This document shows, piece by piece, positions 33,682-44,200 of a DNA stretch of 64,000 nucleotides. The DNA is from an uncultured Bacteroides sp. GTDB taxonomy: Bacteria > Bacteroidota > Bacteroidia > Bacteroidales > Bacteroidaceae. A program made the translations under genes and the position numbers. The notes beneath the pieces are model-generated. The model was not told the DNA's origin. It was given only the letters and a program-made list of their open reading frames with translations, and did not search any database. The first letter of the stretch is position 1; every line of letters starts with the position of its first letter. The DNA lies in NCBI GenBank assembly GCA_944321495.1, contig CALULP010000002.1, forward strand, positions 96,393-160,392. The letters are read 5' to 3'.

Positions 33682-34263
33682 ATGTTACAGATACAAGACG
33701 TTGTCGTCAGTTTCGACGTGCTGAAAGAAAAATTCCTGTGCGACCTCAGTGCCTGCCGGGGGGCGTGCTGCGTGGAGGGCGATGCGGGCGCTCCCTTGGA
33801 GTTGGACGAGGTGGCGCAGATTGAAGAAGTGCTTCCGTTGATTTGGGACGAGCTGTCGCCCGAGGCGCGCGCCGTCATCGACCGTCAAGGCGTGGCCTAC
33901 GTGGACCTGGAGGGCGACCTGGTGACGTCCATTGTGAACGGCAAGGACTGCGTGTTCACCTGTTACGACGAGCGGGGCTGCTGTTACTGCGCCATCGAGC
34001 GGGCTTTCCGCCAGGGGAAGACGCAGTTCATGAAGCCCGTGTCCTGCCACCTCTACCCCATACGGGTGAAAGACTTCGGTACGTTCAAGGGCGTGAACTA
34101 CAACCGTTGGGACGTGTGCAAGGCGGCGGTCTTGCTGGGGCAGAAGGAGAACCTGCCCGTCTACAAGTTCCTGCGCGAGCCGCTCATCCGCAAGTTCGGG
34201 GCGGAGTGGTATGCCGAACTGGAAACGGCGGTGGAGGAACTGAAGAAGCAGAATTACCTCTGA
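33682..34263 (+). CDS. DUF3109 family cysteine-rich protein
   Basis: The 193-residue cytoplasmic protein matches DUF3109, a Bacteroidetes family with conserved cysteines like the YkgJ metal-binding group. Seen are ACRGACCVEGDAGAPL, a dense CVFTCYDERGCCYCAIE cluster and KPVSCHLYPIRV. The clustered cysteines suggest Zn or Fe-S binding; the biochemical role is unknown. It is GC-rich like the core genome and ends 184 bp before the tricorn-like protease, with a short 22-bp repeat element between. Confidence 0.85.
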   Translation: MLQIQDVVVSFDVLKEKFLCDLSACRGACCVEGDAGAPLELDEVAQIEEVLPLIWDELSPEARAVIDRQGVAYVDLEGDLVTSIVNGKDCVFTCYDERGCCYCAIERAFRQGKTQFMKPVSCHLYPIRVKDFGTFKGVNYNRWDVCKAAVLLGQKENLPVYKFLREPLIRKFGAEWYAELETAVEELKKQNYL

Positions 34264-34306
34264 CCAGCGCAATCCATCCCTGTCCTTTGCCTTATATGAC
34301 TGCTGC

Positions 34307-34368
34307 GGTAGCGCCGCATTGCTACCGTGCTGGCATCGTATCGCTACCGCGCTGGCGTTGGGACGCTG
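34307..34368. repeat. 22-bp CTACCG repeat element, copy 1
   Basis: A hairpin GGTAGC...GCTACC is followed by two 22-bp units, both of the form GCTACCGyGCTGGCr (34321-34342 and 34343-34364), and a partial third. The same architecture occurs at 47518-47602. Confidence 0.8.
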
Positions 34369-34410
34369 TTTTATCCGCGCCGAGGCGATGCTTTTCCCGA
34401 TAATTTCCGT

Positions 34411-34418
34411 TACCTTTG
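34411..34418 (+). promoter_or_regulatory. Bacteroides -7 element for the tricorn-like protease
   Basis: TACCTTTG, 29 bp before the ATG. No good -33 TTTG is present. Confidence 0.5.
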
Positions 34419-34447
34419 TGTTGGTTTAATCTAAAGCATGAAACGAT

Positions 34448-37400
34448 ATGAAAAAGCAATTCCTCTTTTCCCTGCTGGCCCTGGGCGTGGCGGCAGGGAT
34501 GCAGGCTGAAGAAGGCAGGTTGCTCCGCTTCCCTTCGACGAACGGGACGGACGTGGTGTTCACCTACGCGGGCGACCTGTATAAGGCGCCTTTGGCAGGA
34601 GGCGAGGCCCGGAGGCTGACCTCGCACGTGGGTTACGAGCTGTTTGCACGGTTCTCGCCGGACGGCAGGACCATTGCCTTCACGGGCGAGTACGACGGCA
34701 ACCGCGAGGTCTACCTGATACCGGCCGAAGGCGGGCAGCCAAGGCGGCTGACGTACACCTCGACCAACGCCCGCGACGACGTGGGCGACCGCATGGGCCC
34801 GAACAACATCGTCATGGCCTGGACGCCGGACGGCAGCGGCGTGGTCTACCGCAACCGCATCGGCGACGGCTTCCAGGGGCGGTTGTGGACGGCGCCCGTC
34901 GAGGGCGGCATGCCCCAGGCGCTTCCCCTGCCCGAGGGCGGCTTCTGCAGCTATTCGCCGGACGGCACCAAGCTGGCCTACAACCGCGTGTTCCGCGAGT
35001 TCCGCAACTGGAAGTACTACCGCGGCGGCATGGCGGACGACATCTGGGTGTACGACCCGCAGGCCAAGCGCGTGGACCGCGTGACGGACAACGTGGCGCA
35101 GGACATCTGCCCCATGTGGATTGGTGACGACATCTACTTCATCTCCGACCGCGACAAGACAATGAACCTCTTCGTCTACCACACCGCCACCCGGCAGACG
35201 GAGAAGGTGACAAGTTACACGGACTACGACATCAAGTTTCCCAGCACCGACGGCAAGGTCATCGTCTACGAAAAGGGCGGTTACCTCTTCCGCTTCGATC
35301 CGCAGACGCGCCGCGCCGAGCAGATACACATCACACTGAATGCCGAGAACCTCTACGCGCGCCCCGAACTGAGGCATATGGCCACGAACCTCACGGCAGC
35401 CGGACTGAGCGCCGACGGCAAACGCCTGGCGGTGACGGCACGCGGCGAGGTGTTCGACGTGCCCGCGAAGCATGGCGTGACGCGCAACATCACCCGCACG
35501 CCCGGAGCCCACGAACGCGGTGCCGACTGGAGCCCCAACGGCCAATACATTGCCTACATCTCCGACCGCACGGGCGAGACGGAAATCTGGCTGCAGCCTG
35601 CCGCCGGGGGCGACCCCATCCAGCTGACCGAGGGCAACGACACCTACATCCGCAGCCTGCTGTGGAGCCCCGATAGCAAGACGGTGCTTTACACCGATCG
35701 CAAGAACCGCATCGTCACCGTGGACGTGGCAAAGAAAACGAAGACCGTGGTGATGCAATGTCCCGAAGGCGAGTTTTACGACGTGGCCTTCTCGCCGGAC
35801 AGCCGCTGGCTGACCTACACCAAGCCCGCGAAGAACCAGTTCTCCGTGGTCTACGTCTACAACCTGGCCGACAAGAAAGAGTATGCCGTGACAGAACGCT
35901 GGTACAACTCTTCCAGCCCGGTGTTCAGCGGAGATGGCAAGTACCTCATCTTCGACTCCGACCGCGACTTCAACCCCATCTACGGCCGTCTGGAGTGGAA
36001 CCACGTCTACACCCGCATGGGCGGCATCTACCTGGCACTGTTGCAACAGGACACCCCTTCACCCTTCCTGCCCGCCGACGAGGCAGTGAACAGTGACAAG
36101 GAGGAAGAAGCCGATAAAACTTCCGCCAAGGACACCAAGAAGAAAGACGCCCAAGCCGAAGACAAGACGGTGAAGATTGACCCCGAGGGCATCGTGGGCC
36201 GCATCGTCAAGCTGCCCCTGCCCGCGGGCAATTACCAGAACTTCTATTCGGACGGGCAGACGGTGTGGTATTATGCCGACGGCTCCACGCATGCCTACGA
36301 CCTGAAAGAGCAGGAAGACAAGGTTGTGGCCGAGAATACCTACATGGCTCCGGTGGCAGGCAGCAAGAAGGCACTGTACATGAAAGGGCTTCAGCTGTAT
36401 GTGGGCGACCTGTCTGCCGGAAAGGTATCTTTGGAGAACCCCGTGGACCTGGGCGACATGACGGCAACCGTGGATTATGCCCAGGAATGGCCGCAGATAT
36501 TCGACGAGGCCTGGCGTGCCTACCGTGACGGTTTCTATGTGGAGAACATGCACGGGGTGGACTGGAAAGCCATCCGCGAGAAGTATGCCGTGCTGCTGTC
36601 CTACGTCAAGACGCGCCTCGACCTGAACTACGTCATCGGCGAGATGATAGCCGAGCTGGCATGCGGCCATGCTTACGTCAACCCGGGCGAATATCCCAAG
36701 CCCGAGCGCGTAGATATGGGCCTGCTGGGCGCAGAGCTGAGCAAAGATGAGAGCGGCTTCTACCGCATCGACCGGATTCTGCCGGGCGCGCCCTACAGCG
36801 AGAAGCTGCGTTCGCCCCTCGCCGAGCCGGGCATGAATATCGCGGAAGGCGATTACATCACGGCCATCGACGGCGTGTCTACCGCCACGGTGGACAACAT
36901 CTACCAGCTGCTTATCGGCAAGGCCAATGTCCTGACCGAATTGTCCGTCAGCGCCAAGCCTTCGGCCGAAGGCGCCAGGAAGGTAGTGGTCACGCCTACC
37001 GCCGACGAATATCCGCTGTACCACTACAACTGGGTGCAGAACAACCTCCGCCGTGTGGAAGAAGCCACCGATGGCCGCGTAGGCTACATCTACATCCCCG
37101 ACATGGGTCCGGAGGGATTGAACGAGTTTGCAAGGTATTTCTACCCGCAGCTCGACAAGGAGGCCCTCATCATCGACGACCGCTCCAACGGCGGCGGCAA
37201 CGTTTCGCCCATGATTATCGAGCGGCTGCTCCGCAAACCGTACCGCATGACCATGTACCGCACGTCCAGCTTGACCGGCACCATCCCCGATGCCACGCAG
37301 TACGGGCCGAAGGTGCTGCTCATCGACAAGTATTCGGCTTCGGATGGCGACCTGTTCCCTTGGAGCTTCAAGGCGAACAACCTCGGCACGGTCATCGGCA

Positions 37401-37696
37401 CGCGCACGTGGGGCGGCATTGTCGGCATCAGCGGCTCGCTGCCCTACATGGACGGCACGGACATCCGTGTGCCCTTCTTCACCAACTACGACGCCAAGAC
37501 CGGACAGTGGATTGTGGAGAACCACGGCGTTGACCCCGACATCTTGGTGGACAACGACCCCATCCGCGAACAGGCGGGCGAGGACCAGCAGCTCGACAAG
37601 GCCATCGAAGTCGCCCTCGAGCAACTGAAGGACCGCAAGCCCCTGCCCGGCGTTCCCGCGCCGCGCACGCTGAAAGACTTGGGCGTGGAGGACTGA
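34448..37696 (+). CDS. Secreted tricorn-type S41 serine protease
   Basis: The 1082-residue protein has a signal peptide (cleaved near AGMQAEE) and a beta-propeller of PD40/WD40-like repeats to about residue 540 (RFSPDGRTIAFTGEYDG, DWSPNGQYIAYISDR). An acidic/Lys-rich linker (about 540-580), a second propeller-like part, a PDZ domain and a C-terminal S41 peptidase domain follow. The catalytic His is probably in ACGHAYVN and the Ser in YSASDGD (Ser963 or Ser965). This matches tricorn protease homologues, which degrade peptides, here in the periplasm. It is monocistronic and converges with gyrB across two hairpins. Confidence 0.93.
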   Translation: MKKQFLFSLLALGVAAGMQAEEGRLLRFPSTNGTDVVFTYAGDLYKAPLAGGEARRLTSHVGYELFARFSPDGRTIAFTGEYDGNREVYLIPAEGGQPRRLTYTSTNARDDVGDRMGPNNIVMAWTPDGSGVVYRNRIGDGFQGRLWTAPVEGGMPQALPLPEGGFCSYSPDGTKLAYNRVFREFRNWKYYRGGMADDIWVYDPQAKRVDRVTDNVAQDICPMWIGDDIYFISDRDKTMNLFVYHTATRQTEKVTSYTDYDIKFPSTDGKVIVYEKGGYLFRFDPQTRRAEQIHITLNAENLYARPELRHMATNLTAAGLSADGKRLAVTARGEVFDVPAKHGVTRNITRTPGAHERGADWSPNGQYIAYISDRTGETEIWLQPAAGGDPIQLTEGNDTYIRSLLWSPDSKTVLYTDRKNRIVTVDVAKKTKTVVMQCPEGEFYDVAFSPDSRWLTYTKPAKNQFSVVYVYNLADKKEYAVTERWYNSSSPVFSGDGKYLIFDSDRDFNPIYGRLEWNHVYTRMGGIYLALLQQDTPSPFLPADEAVNSDKEEEADKTSAKDTKKKDAQAEDKTVKIDPEGIVGRIVKLPLPAGNYQNFYSDGQTVWYYADGSTHAYDLKEQEDKVVAENTYMAPVAGSKKALYMKGLQLYVGDLSAGKVSLENPVDLGDMTATVDYAQEWPQIFDEAWRAYRDGFYVENMHGVDWKAIREKYAVLLSYVKTRLDLNYVIGEMIAELACGHAYVNPGEYPKPERVDMGLLGAELSKDESGFYRIDRILPGAPYSEKLRSPLAEPGMNIAEGDYITAIDGVSTATVDNIYQLLIGKANVLTELSVSAKPSAEGARKVVVTPTADEYPLYHYNWVQNNLRRVEEATDGRVGYIYIPDMGPEGLNEFARYFYPQLDKEALIIDDRSNGGGNVSPMIIERLLRKPYRMTMYRTSSLTGTIPDATQYGPKVLLIDKYSASDGDLFPWSFKANNLGTVIGTRTWGGIVGISGSLPYMDGTDIRVPFFTNYDAKTGQWIVENHGVDPDILVDNDPIREQAGEDQQLDKAIEVALEQLKDRKPLPGVPAPRTLKDLGVED

Positions 37697-37736
37697 TATG
37701 GCGTAAGGATGCTTTTTTCGTCGCCAAAAAATCGTG

Positions 37737-37766
37737 GAGGCTGTCCTGCAGTGGTGGGACAGCCTC
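37737..37766. terminator. Hairpin between the convergent tricorn and gyrB genes
   Basis: GAGGCTGTCC pairs with GGACAGCCTC over a ten-base loop. On the minus strand it is followed by CACGATTTTTTGG. It may end transcription from either side. Confidence 0.55.
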
Positions 37767-37821
37767 TGCTGTAAAAGTAGGGAAAAGATGACAGACTGTG
37801 CCGCTGTGCGGGCATAAAAAA

Positions 37822-37853
37822 GCCGGGCAAGGAGAGAAATCTCCTTGCCCGGC
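37822..37853 (-). terminator. Intrinsic terminator of gyrB
   Basis: GCCGGGCAAGGAGA-gaaa-TCTCCTTGCCCGGC is a perfect 14-bp stem. On the minus strand it is followed by TTTTTTATG, 38 bp after the gyrB stop. Confidence 0.9.
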
Positions 37854-37891
37854 ACCGTTGAATTGATATGAAAAGTGGGTGAGTGTTTCTG

Positions 37892-39886
<1,995 letters not shown>

Positions 39887-39895
39887 TTAACCGTG

Positions 39896-39903
39896 CAAAG
39901 ATA
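39896..39903 (-). promoter_or_regulatory. Bacteroides -7 element for gyrB
   Basis: The minus strand reads TATCTTTG. It starts transcription about 25 bp before the gyrB ATG. The -33 region is T-rich without a clear TTTG. Confidence 0.5.
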
Positions 39904-39923
39904 CGGAAAAAAGTCGGAAAAAC

Positions 39924-39998
39924 ATTCCTGTGCAGGGTGCTAAAACTGCACAGGAATTATCCCCTGCCCCCAAAAAAGTCACTCTTTCCGGGCAGGGG
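39924..39998 (-). terminator. Paired hairpins ending the zinc-ribbon gene
   Basis: On the minus strand, CCCCTGCCC (from 39998) pairs with GGGCAGGGG (to 39961). A second stem follows, ATTCCTGTGCAG with CTGCACAGGAAT (39946-39957 and 39924-39935), ending in GTTTTTCC. The second has terminator form. Confidence 0.7.
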
Positions 39999-40020
39999 TG
40001 GGATGAGGCGGGTGTTTTGT

Positions 40021-40728
40021 TTACAGGTCGGGCACGGTGCCGCTTCCGCCGCACGAAGGACAGCGGTCGTGGCTGTGCGAGGCGGGCACTTCGCGGTTGC
40101 ATTCGTCGCACCAGTAGGGCGATGAGTTGCCGTAGGTAGGTGTCTTGCTGCCTGCAATCCAGCCTTTGCCGTGGCACAGGCTGCATGTTTTCCTTGCGCC
40201 GCTGTTGTAGCCGGGCGAGGTTGATGGGACGTTGAAGTTTCCACCTCCGCCTCCTCCGGTCGATATGCCTTTCAGCTGCAGCATTAGCTTGGCGCCTTCA
40301 TGGCCCTGTGCGGCGGCTGTGGCGAGCAGGTATGCTTGTATGGTGTTGGCAACGTTGACTTGCGAGGTGGCGGCTGCGGCTTTTGCCAGGTCGAAAGAGT
40401 AGGCGGCCACCATGCCTTCGTTGTTGACGGCAACGGCCAGTTCCTGCAGCAGGGTGGCGTAGCCGAACTGCACGTTGGCATCCGTGGGGTATTTGTTGGT
40501 CAGTGTCTGTTGCAGGTATTCTATGGCTTCCCCGCTTCGGCTTTGTCCCATCAGTTTTTTCACATAGCGTTCGTCCTGTTCCAGGCGTTCGTTTTCGTCG
40601 TCGCCGGTGGTTCCTTTCACTTCAATTCGCGGGCTGTTGCCCGTGGTGCGGGGAGTGCTTCCCCACGCCGTCCCGCAAAGGCCGCACAGTAGTGCGCCGA
40701 GCAGGCAGAGGGTCTGTATTCGTTTCAT
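40021..40728 (-). CDS. Secreted helical-repeat protein with C-terminal DnaJ-like zinc ribbons
   Basis: I start at 40728 (MKRIQTLCLLG), which opens a signal peptide (ending GTAWGS); an in-frame start at 40794 overlaps the promoter. The product is 235 residues. A helical TPR/Sel1-like middle (residues about 45-160) is followed by a Gly-rich linker and two CxxC-based zinc ribbons: CSLCHGKGW and CPSCGGSG, plus CDEC, in the style of the DnaJ cysteine-rich domain. Zinc ribbons of this type on an exported protein are unusual. Function is unknown. A good promoter lies just upstream. Confidence 0.7.
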   Translation of the reverse strand: MKRIQTLCLLGALLCGLCGTAWGSTPRTTGNSPRIEVKGTTGDDENERLEQDERYVKKLMGQSRSGEAIEYLQQTLTNKYPTDANVQFGYATLLQELAVAVNNEGMVAAYSFDLAKAAAATSQVNVANTIQAYLLATAAAQGHEGAKLMLQLKGISTGGGGGGNFNVPSTSPGYNSGARKTCSLCHGKGWIAGSKTPTYGNSSPYWCDECNREVPASHSHDRCPSCGGSGTVPDL

Positions 40729-40753
40729 GGTGTGTAATGAATGGGTTCTTTCG

Positions 40754-40785
40754 CAAAGATAACCGGAAACGTCAGATTGTGCAAG
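40754..40785 (-). promoter_or_regulatory. Bacteroides promoter for the zinc-ribbon gene
   Basis: The minus strand reads CTTG, 20 bp spacer, TATCTTTG (40754-40761), a near-perfect match. Confidence 0.7.
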
Positions 40786-40902
40786 CGGGAGCACGTTTTT
40801 TTTCAGCGTAAGTATCTGTATATGGTGAAAGGCCGGGCAATCACTTGTCCGACCTCTTCTTCATTCTAATTATGAAAGCCTTTTTATATGTGTAGGGAAA
40901 TG

Positions 40903-41157
40903 TTATGCCAATTTGTTGATGTGGCGTGCCAGTTTCGACTTCAGGTTGTTGGCTTTGTTCCGGTGGATGATGTTCTTCTTAGCCAGTTTGTCCAACATCT
41001 TGGTTACGCCCGGGAACATGTTCTGGGCTTCAGCCTTGTCGGTCGTAGCACGGAGTTTGCGGACTGCGTTTCTCATCGTCTTTGCATAATATCTGTTGTG
41101 CAGTCTGCGGGTTGCTTCTTGTCTGATTCTTTTCAGTGATGATTTGTGATTTGCCAT
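40903..41157 (-). CDS. rpsT: 30S ribosomal protein S20
   Basis: The 84-residue, Lys/Arg-rich protein begins [18 protein letters not shown] and has the typical three-helix S20 sequence ([27 protein letters not shown]). It binds 16S rRNA during early 30S assembly. It is 38 bp downstream of tRNA-Glu in the same direction with no promoter evident between, so the two are probably co-transcribed from the promoter at 41325-41355. Confidence 0.97.
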   Translation of the reverse strand: MANHKSSLKRIRQEATRRLHNRYYAKTMRNAVRKLRATTDKAEAQNMFPGVTKMLDKLAKKNIIHRNKANNLKSKLARHINKLA

Positions 41158-41195
41158 CTCGACTAATCTTTTTAATTCGTTTATTTTTTTATTTG

Positions 41196-41267
41196 TAGCC
41201 CCTGGGGGAATCGAACCCCCCTTTCAAGAATGAAAATCTTGCGTCCTAACCGATAGACGAAGGGGCC
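41196..41267 (-). tRNA. tRNA-Glu (anticodon TTC)
   Basis: The minus strand folds as a tRNA. The acceptor is GGCCCCT with AGGGGCT. The anticodon stem CAAGA/TCTTG encloses loop TTTTCAT with anticodon TTC, which reads GAA/GAG. The T arm GGGGG-TTCGATT-CCCCC is canonical. CCA is not encoded. It precedes rpsT on the same transcript. Confidence 0.95.
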
Positions 41268-41324
41268 GGCCTTTTGTTGAGCGTTTCCGCTCGTGCAAAT
41301 GCGCTTGCTTGTCATTTGCGGGTG

Positions 41325-41355
41325 CAAAGATAGAGCGTTTTTTTGAATTGGCAAA
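41325..41355 (-). promoter_or_regulatory. Bacteroides promoter for the tRNA-Glu/rpsT unit
   Basis: The minus strand reads TTTG (complement of 41352-41355), 19 bp spacer, TATCTTTG (41325-41332). Confidence 0.75.
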
Positions 41356-41412
41356 ACTTTCGGAGAAAAAAAGTGAAAACTTTCTTTTCCGGTGCGGCGC
41401 AAAGTGGTGTTT

Positions 41413-41444
41413 CTTGGCGGGCAGGCGGCTTTTTTGTAGCTTTG
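41413..41444 (+). promoter_or_regulatory. Bacteroides promoter for recO
   Basis: CTTG (41413-41416), 20 bp spacer, TAGCTTTG (41437-41444). The recO ATG is 44 bp downstream. Confidence 0.65.
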
Positions 41445-41488
41445 CCGATGTGAATCTCCCGTTTGGGGCGTAGAGAATAAGGACCGTT

Positions 41489-42217
41489 ATGTTGCAAACC
41501 ACCCAAGGCATTGTGCTCCGCACCGTGAAGTATAGCGACACGCAGATGATAGCCGACCTGTATACCGAGACGGCAGGGCGGGCGTCGTTTGTGGTGCGCA
41601 TGCCGCGCACGCGCCGTGGCGGGGTGAAGTCGGTGTTGTTCCAGCCGCTGGCACTGGTGGAACTGGAGGCAGACTTCCGCCCTGCGGCTACTATATATAA
41701 AGTGGTGGAGGCCAAGTCGGCCTATCCGTTTTCGTCGCTGCCCTACGACCCGTTCAAGTCGGCCATCGCTTTGTTCCTGTCCGAATTCCTGTGCCGCGCC
41801 TTGCGCGAGGAGGCCGAAAACCGTGCCCTCTATGCCTACCTGTACCACTCCATCGTCTGGCTGGACGAGTGCCGCGAGGGTTTTGCCAATTTCCACCTGG
41901 TGTTCCTGATGCGCCTTTCGCGCTTCCTGGGGCTTTACCCCAACCTGGAGAACTATCATCCGGGCGATTACTTCGACTTGCAGAATGCCTGTTTCACTTC
42001 CCTCCGTCCGCAGGGTCATGCCAACTATATCGGTCCCGAAGAGGCTTCGCGCCTGCAGCAACTGATGCGCATGAACTATGCCACCATGCACCTTTTTGCC
42101 ATGAACCGTGCGGAGCGTGCCCGTTGCTTGGGCGTCATCAACGACTATTACCGCCTGCACCTGCCCGGATTCCCCGAGCTGAAGTCCCTCGAGGTGCTCA
42201 AGGAAATTTTTGATTGA
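41489..42217 (+). CDS. recO: DNA repair protein RecO
   Basis: The 242-residue protein begins with the RecO OB-fold: [25 protein letters not shown] is split here as [15 protein letters not shown] and [10 protein letters not shown]. The alpha-helical RecO C-terminal domain follows ([20 protein letters not shown]). The zinc cysteines of some homologues are absent, as is common in Bacteroidetes. RecO loads RecA onto SSB-coated single-stranded DNA together with RecR. It is divergent from tRNA-Glu/rpsT. The AbiE island begins two bases after its stop codon. Confidence 0.93.
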   Translation: MLQTTQGIVLRTVKYSDTQMIADLYTETAGRASFVVRMPRTRRGGVKSVLFQPLALVELEADFRPAATIYKVVEAKSAYPFSSLPYDPFKSAIALFLSEFLCRALREEAENRALYAYLYHSIVWLDECREGFANFHLVFLMRLSRFLGLYPNLENYHPGDYFDLQNACFTSLRPQGHANYIGPEEASRLQQLMRMNYATMHLFAMNRAERARCLGVINDYYRLHLPGFPELKSLEVLKEIFD

Positions 42218-42383
42218 TTAACGTGAGTTATATCGAACTCATATTAATTATCGTTTCTCCCATACTGTTGTTATATTTTCGGTTTACCGCTTATAAAGAT
42301 ACAAAAAAATCACGAGTAATGCAAATGTATTTTGTTAAATATCAATATGATATACGGACAGTACTAACCAATTTCATTTGTGT

Positions 42384-43259
42384 TCATAGCTGCCTTAGCT
42401 CTTCCCAATAAGGTTTAAGTTCGTTTTGAATGTATTTCATGACTGTCGGGAATGTCAGTTCTTGTGAAATTTTAAGTTTTCTCATAAACGCACTCCATCG
42501 TGTATTCAAATCGGAGTTGTTGGTGAAATCCGGACTGAACACAATATGATTGTCAAGGTATGCTGTCTGGCGGTTTTCAAATGTTGCTTTTATTGCTTCA
42601 CTCAAAATATTCCTGTCATATTTCCCTCCCTTCAATATTGTGTAAAGGTCATAAAAATCTTTCATCCTGCTGTTGGCTTCAGCTCTTGAAATCATGGTCT
42701 GAAATTTCTCGGCAATAATGGTTTCCAGTGAATATGCCAGGATGTTCGTGTCCGGGAATCCGTCAATTAAGTTGGGATAATCCAGTTCGGATGGATGTGG
42801 TGTTATCACATCCCCAAATCCAATATCCATAGAAACATTCTGGCGAATCGTGTCAATAGTTGCTGTCAGTGTAAGCCTGACGCCCGGATATTTCTTTTCA
42901 ATGGCTATGTCATCACTACGTAACGTATCCGTGTGGAATATTACGCCGTCTTGTTCATATGGAATAGCACAAATTTCTGCAAAGATCTTTTTGATGTTCT
43001 CTTTGTCATTGTCGATGTGACTTCCCGTAAAATCAATATCCAATGTAGGTCTTGCCAGAAAACGTTCGTGTGCATATAGCAATACTCCTCCTTTCAGGAA
43101 AAATCTGTCATGGTATCGGCTTATTGACAAACGATAGAGTAAACGTTCCTGAAGGTATCTTGTCACGAGCATCTGATATCCTTGTTTTTCACTGCGTGAG
43201 ATGTTCAATAATTTAGCTTTTATAGAACAGCCATAATTATGTGTTTTTTTTATTGCCAT
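42384..43259 (-). CDS. abiEii: AbiEii/AbiGii-family nucleotidyltransferase toxin
   Basis: The 291-residue protein has the nucleotidyltransferase core of type IV toxins: FFLKGGVLLYAHERF, the acidic pair in RPTLDIDFTG, and the later motif SRMKDFYDLYTILKGG. AbiEii-type enzymes transfer nucleotides, in known cases to tRNA acceptor ends, and stop growth when unrestrained, aborting phage infection. Its start overlaps the end of the antitoxin gene by 10 bp, the usual coupled order. The low GC content and flanking repeats point to transfer. Lysine-rich C-terminal features of other members were not checked. Confidence 0.88.
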   Translation of the reverse strand: MAIKKTHNYGCSIKAKLLNISRSEKQGYQMLVTRYLQERLLYRLSISRYHDRFFLKGGVLLYAHERFLARPTLDIDFTGSHIDNDKENIKKIFAEICAIPYEQDGVIFHTDTLRSDDIAIEKKYPGVRLTLTATIDTIRQNVSMDIGFGDVITPHPSELDYPNLIDGFPDTNILAYSLETIIAEKFQTMISRAEANSRMKDFYDLYTILKGGKYDRNILSEAIKATFENRQTAYLDNHIVFSPDFTNNSDLNTRWSAFMRKLKISQELTFPTVMKYIQNELKPYWEELRQL

Positions 43260-43819
43260 ACTTCAAGATATTGTTTAAGCGTATTACGGATTCTTAGTTT
43301 TGCCGCATAGTCCATTAGCTTTGAGATGTTCTTGTCGGGATGTTTGAGGTAAGTTTGCAAGATTTCAGCCATCACGTCTATACCGACTTTGTTTCTGTAT
43401 TTGATGGCATCACACACTGAACGTTCCAAATCAAAAATAGGTATGTTGAAACCTTGTACAGTTTTTTCGGTTGCTCCAATTTCAAGCAGTTTTTCTGATT
43501 GATAAATCAACTGAAATTCAGGGTATTCCGGTAAGGCTATTTTCCGAGTGCGCTCAATAGCGACATAGTAGGCATTGGGTATTTGTGTGGTCAGATTATA
43601 GACAGACCATGCAGACCAAAGGCAAAGCACTCCGTCAGGAATTATCATTCTAATGTCCACCATCGTGTTTGCCAAGGTATCAATGTCAGCGTATACGCCG
43701 TTTTTAAGACGTATAGCCTCACCTTTGCGCACAGCAGCCTGCAGCTGTTGTTCTTGCCAGGCGCTCAGTTCTTTGGTAGAGACAAAACCTTTCTTTTTCA
43801 GTTTATCTATTATGGGCAT
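43250..43819 (-). CDS. abiEi: AbiEi-family antitoxin (type IV TA)
   Basis: I start at 43819 (MPIIDKLKKKGFVST). A TTG 24 bp upstream is in frame but lies on the -7 element. The 189-residue protein has an N-terminal winged-helix (VSTKELSAWQEQQLQAAVRK, about 11-30, then IRLKNGVYADIDTLA). The AbiEi C-terminal domain follows (YVAIERTRKIALPEYPEFQ, FDLERSVCDAIKYRNKVG). Such antitoxins bind their promoter and repress the operon while blocking toxin action indirectly. The upstream duplicated ATATTTGCA words could be an operator. It is the first gene of the toxin operon. Confidence 0.85.
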   Translation of the reverse strand: MPIIDKLKKKGFVSTKELSAWQEQQLQAAVRKGEAIRLKNGVYADIDTLANTMVDIRMIIPDGVLCLWSAWSVYNLTTQIPNAYYVAIERTRKIALPEYPEFQLIYQSEKLLEIGATEKTVQGFNIPIFDLERSVCDAIKYRNKVGIDVMAEILQTYLKHPDKNISKLMDYAAKLRIRNTLKQYLEVWQ

Positions 43820-43840
43820 ATCATAATATATTTCACTTTG

Positions 43841-43863
43841 CAAATATACTGCAAATATCTGAA
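43841..43863 (-). promoter_or_regulatory. -7 element and repeated word upstream of abiEi
   Basis: The minus strand reads TATATTTG (43841-43848), matching TAnnTTTG. ATATTTGCA occurs twice in a row (ATATTTGCAGTATATTTGCA), a possible antitoxin-binding site. Confidence 0.4.
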
Positions 43864-44200
43864 TATGCAGTTCTTTTTATAGTACTTTTGTCTGTCGTTG
43901 CGTTTCACTATGTTTACGCAACCCCAAGTGTCTCTATTTCAAAAATGAGTGTTGAACCTCCGGGAATGCCGGGTTGTGAGAATCGCGATTCATTTGATAA
44001 TGGACTTTACTGAGTAACTCTTTTGCGTAATTTCCCTTTCATTTTACATTTCGCTTATATCGAACTCACGTTATATTAGGAAATCGTTGAATTGGTATGA
44101 AAAATGAAGAGACGGAGATTGGAGAGATGCTTGTATGGCACGTGGAACACGCTTTTTGCATCTTCCCAATCTCCGTCTCTTTATTTCAATCCGGGATTCT
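43864..44200. other. Intergenic region right of the AbiE operon
   Basis: It contains the right boundary repeat of the island (44055-44073) and a long hairpin (44108-44180). I see no gene in it. Confidence 0.5.
44100..44180 (-). terminator. Long hairpin at the end of the dcw/yqeY transcript
   Basis: AGAGACGGAGATTGG and the next eight bases (44108-44130) pair almost perfectly with 44158-44180 over a 27-base loop. On the minus strand the stem is followed by TTCATTTTTC. It lies 20 bp after the yqeY stop and would end the whole cluster transcript. Confidence 0.75.

Larger units (their letters stand above)
42219..44073. mobile_element. AT-rich AbiE genomic island bounded by matching repeats
   Basis: The 14-bp word TTATATCGAACTCA occurs at 42228-42241 and 44055-44068 in direct orientation. 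The 11-bp TAACGTGAGTT (42219-42229) recurs inverted at 44063-44073. Between them the DNA is much more AT-rich than recO or yqeY and carries only the AbiE pair. No integrase or transposase is inside, so the mechanism of entry is unknown. Confidence 0.6.

Noticed and set aside
42219-44073. Insertion sequence or integrative element with its own recombinase
   Set aside because: Only the AbiE pair is encoded; no transposase or integrase reading frame is present.
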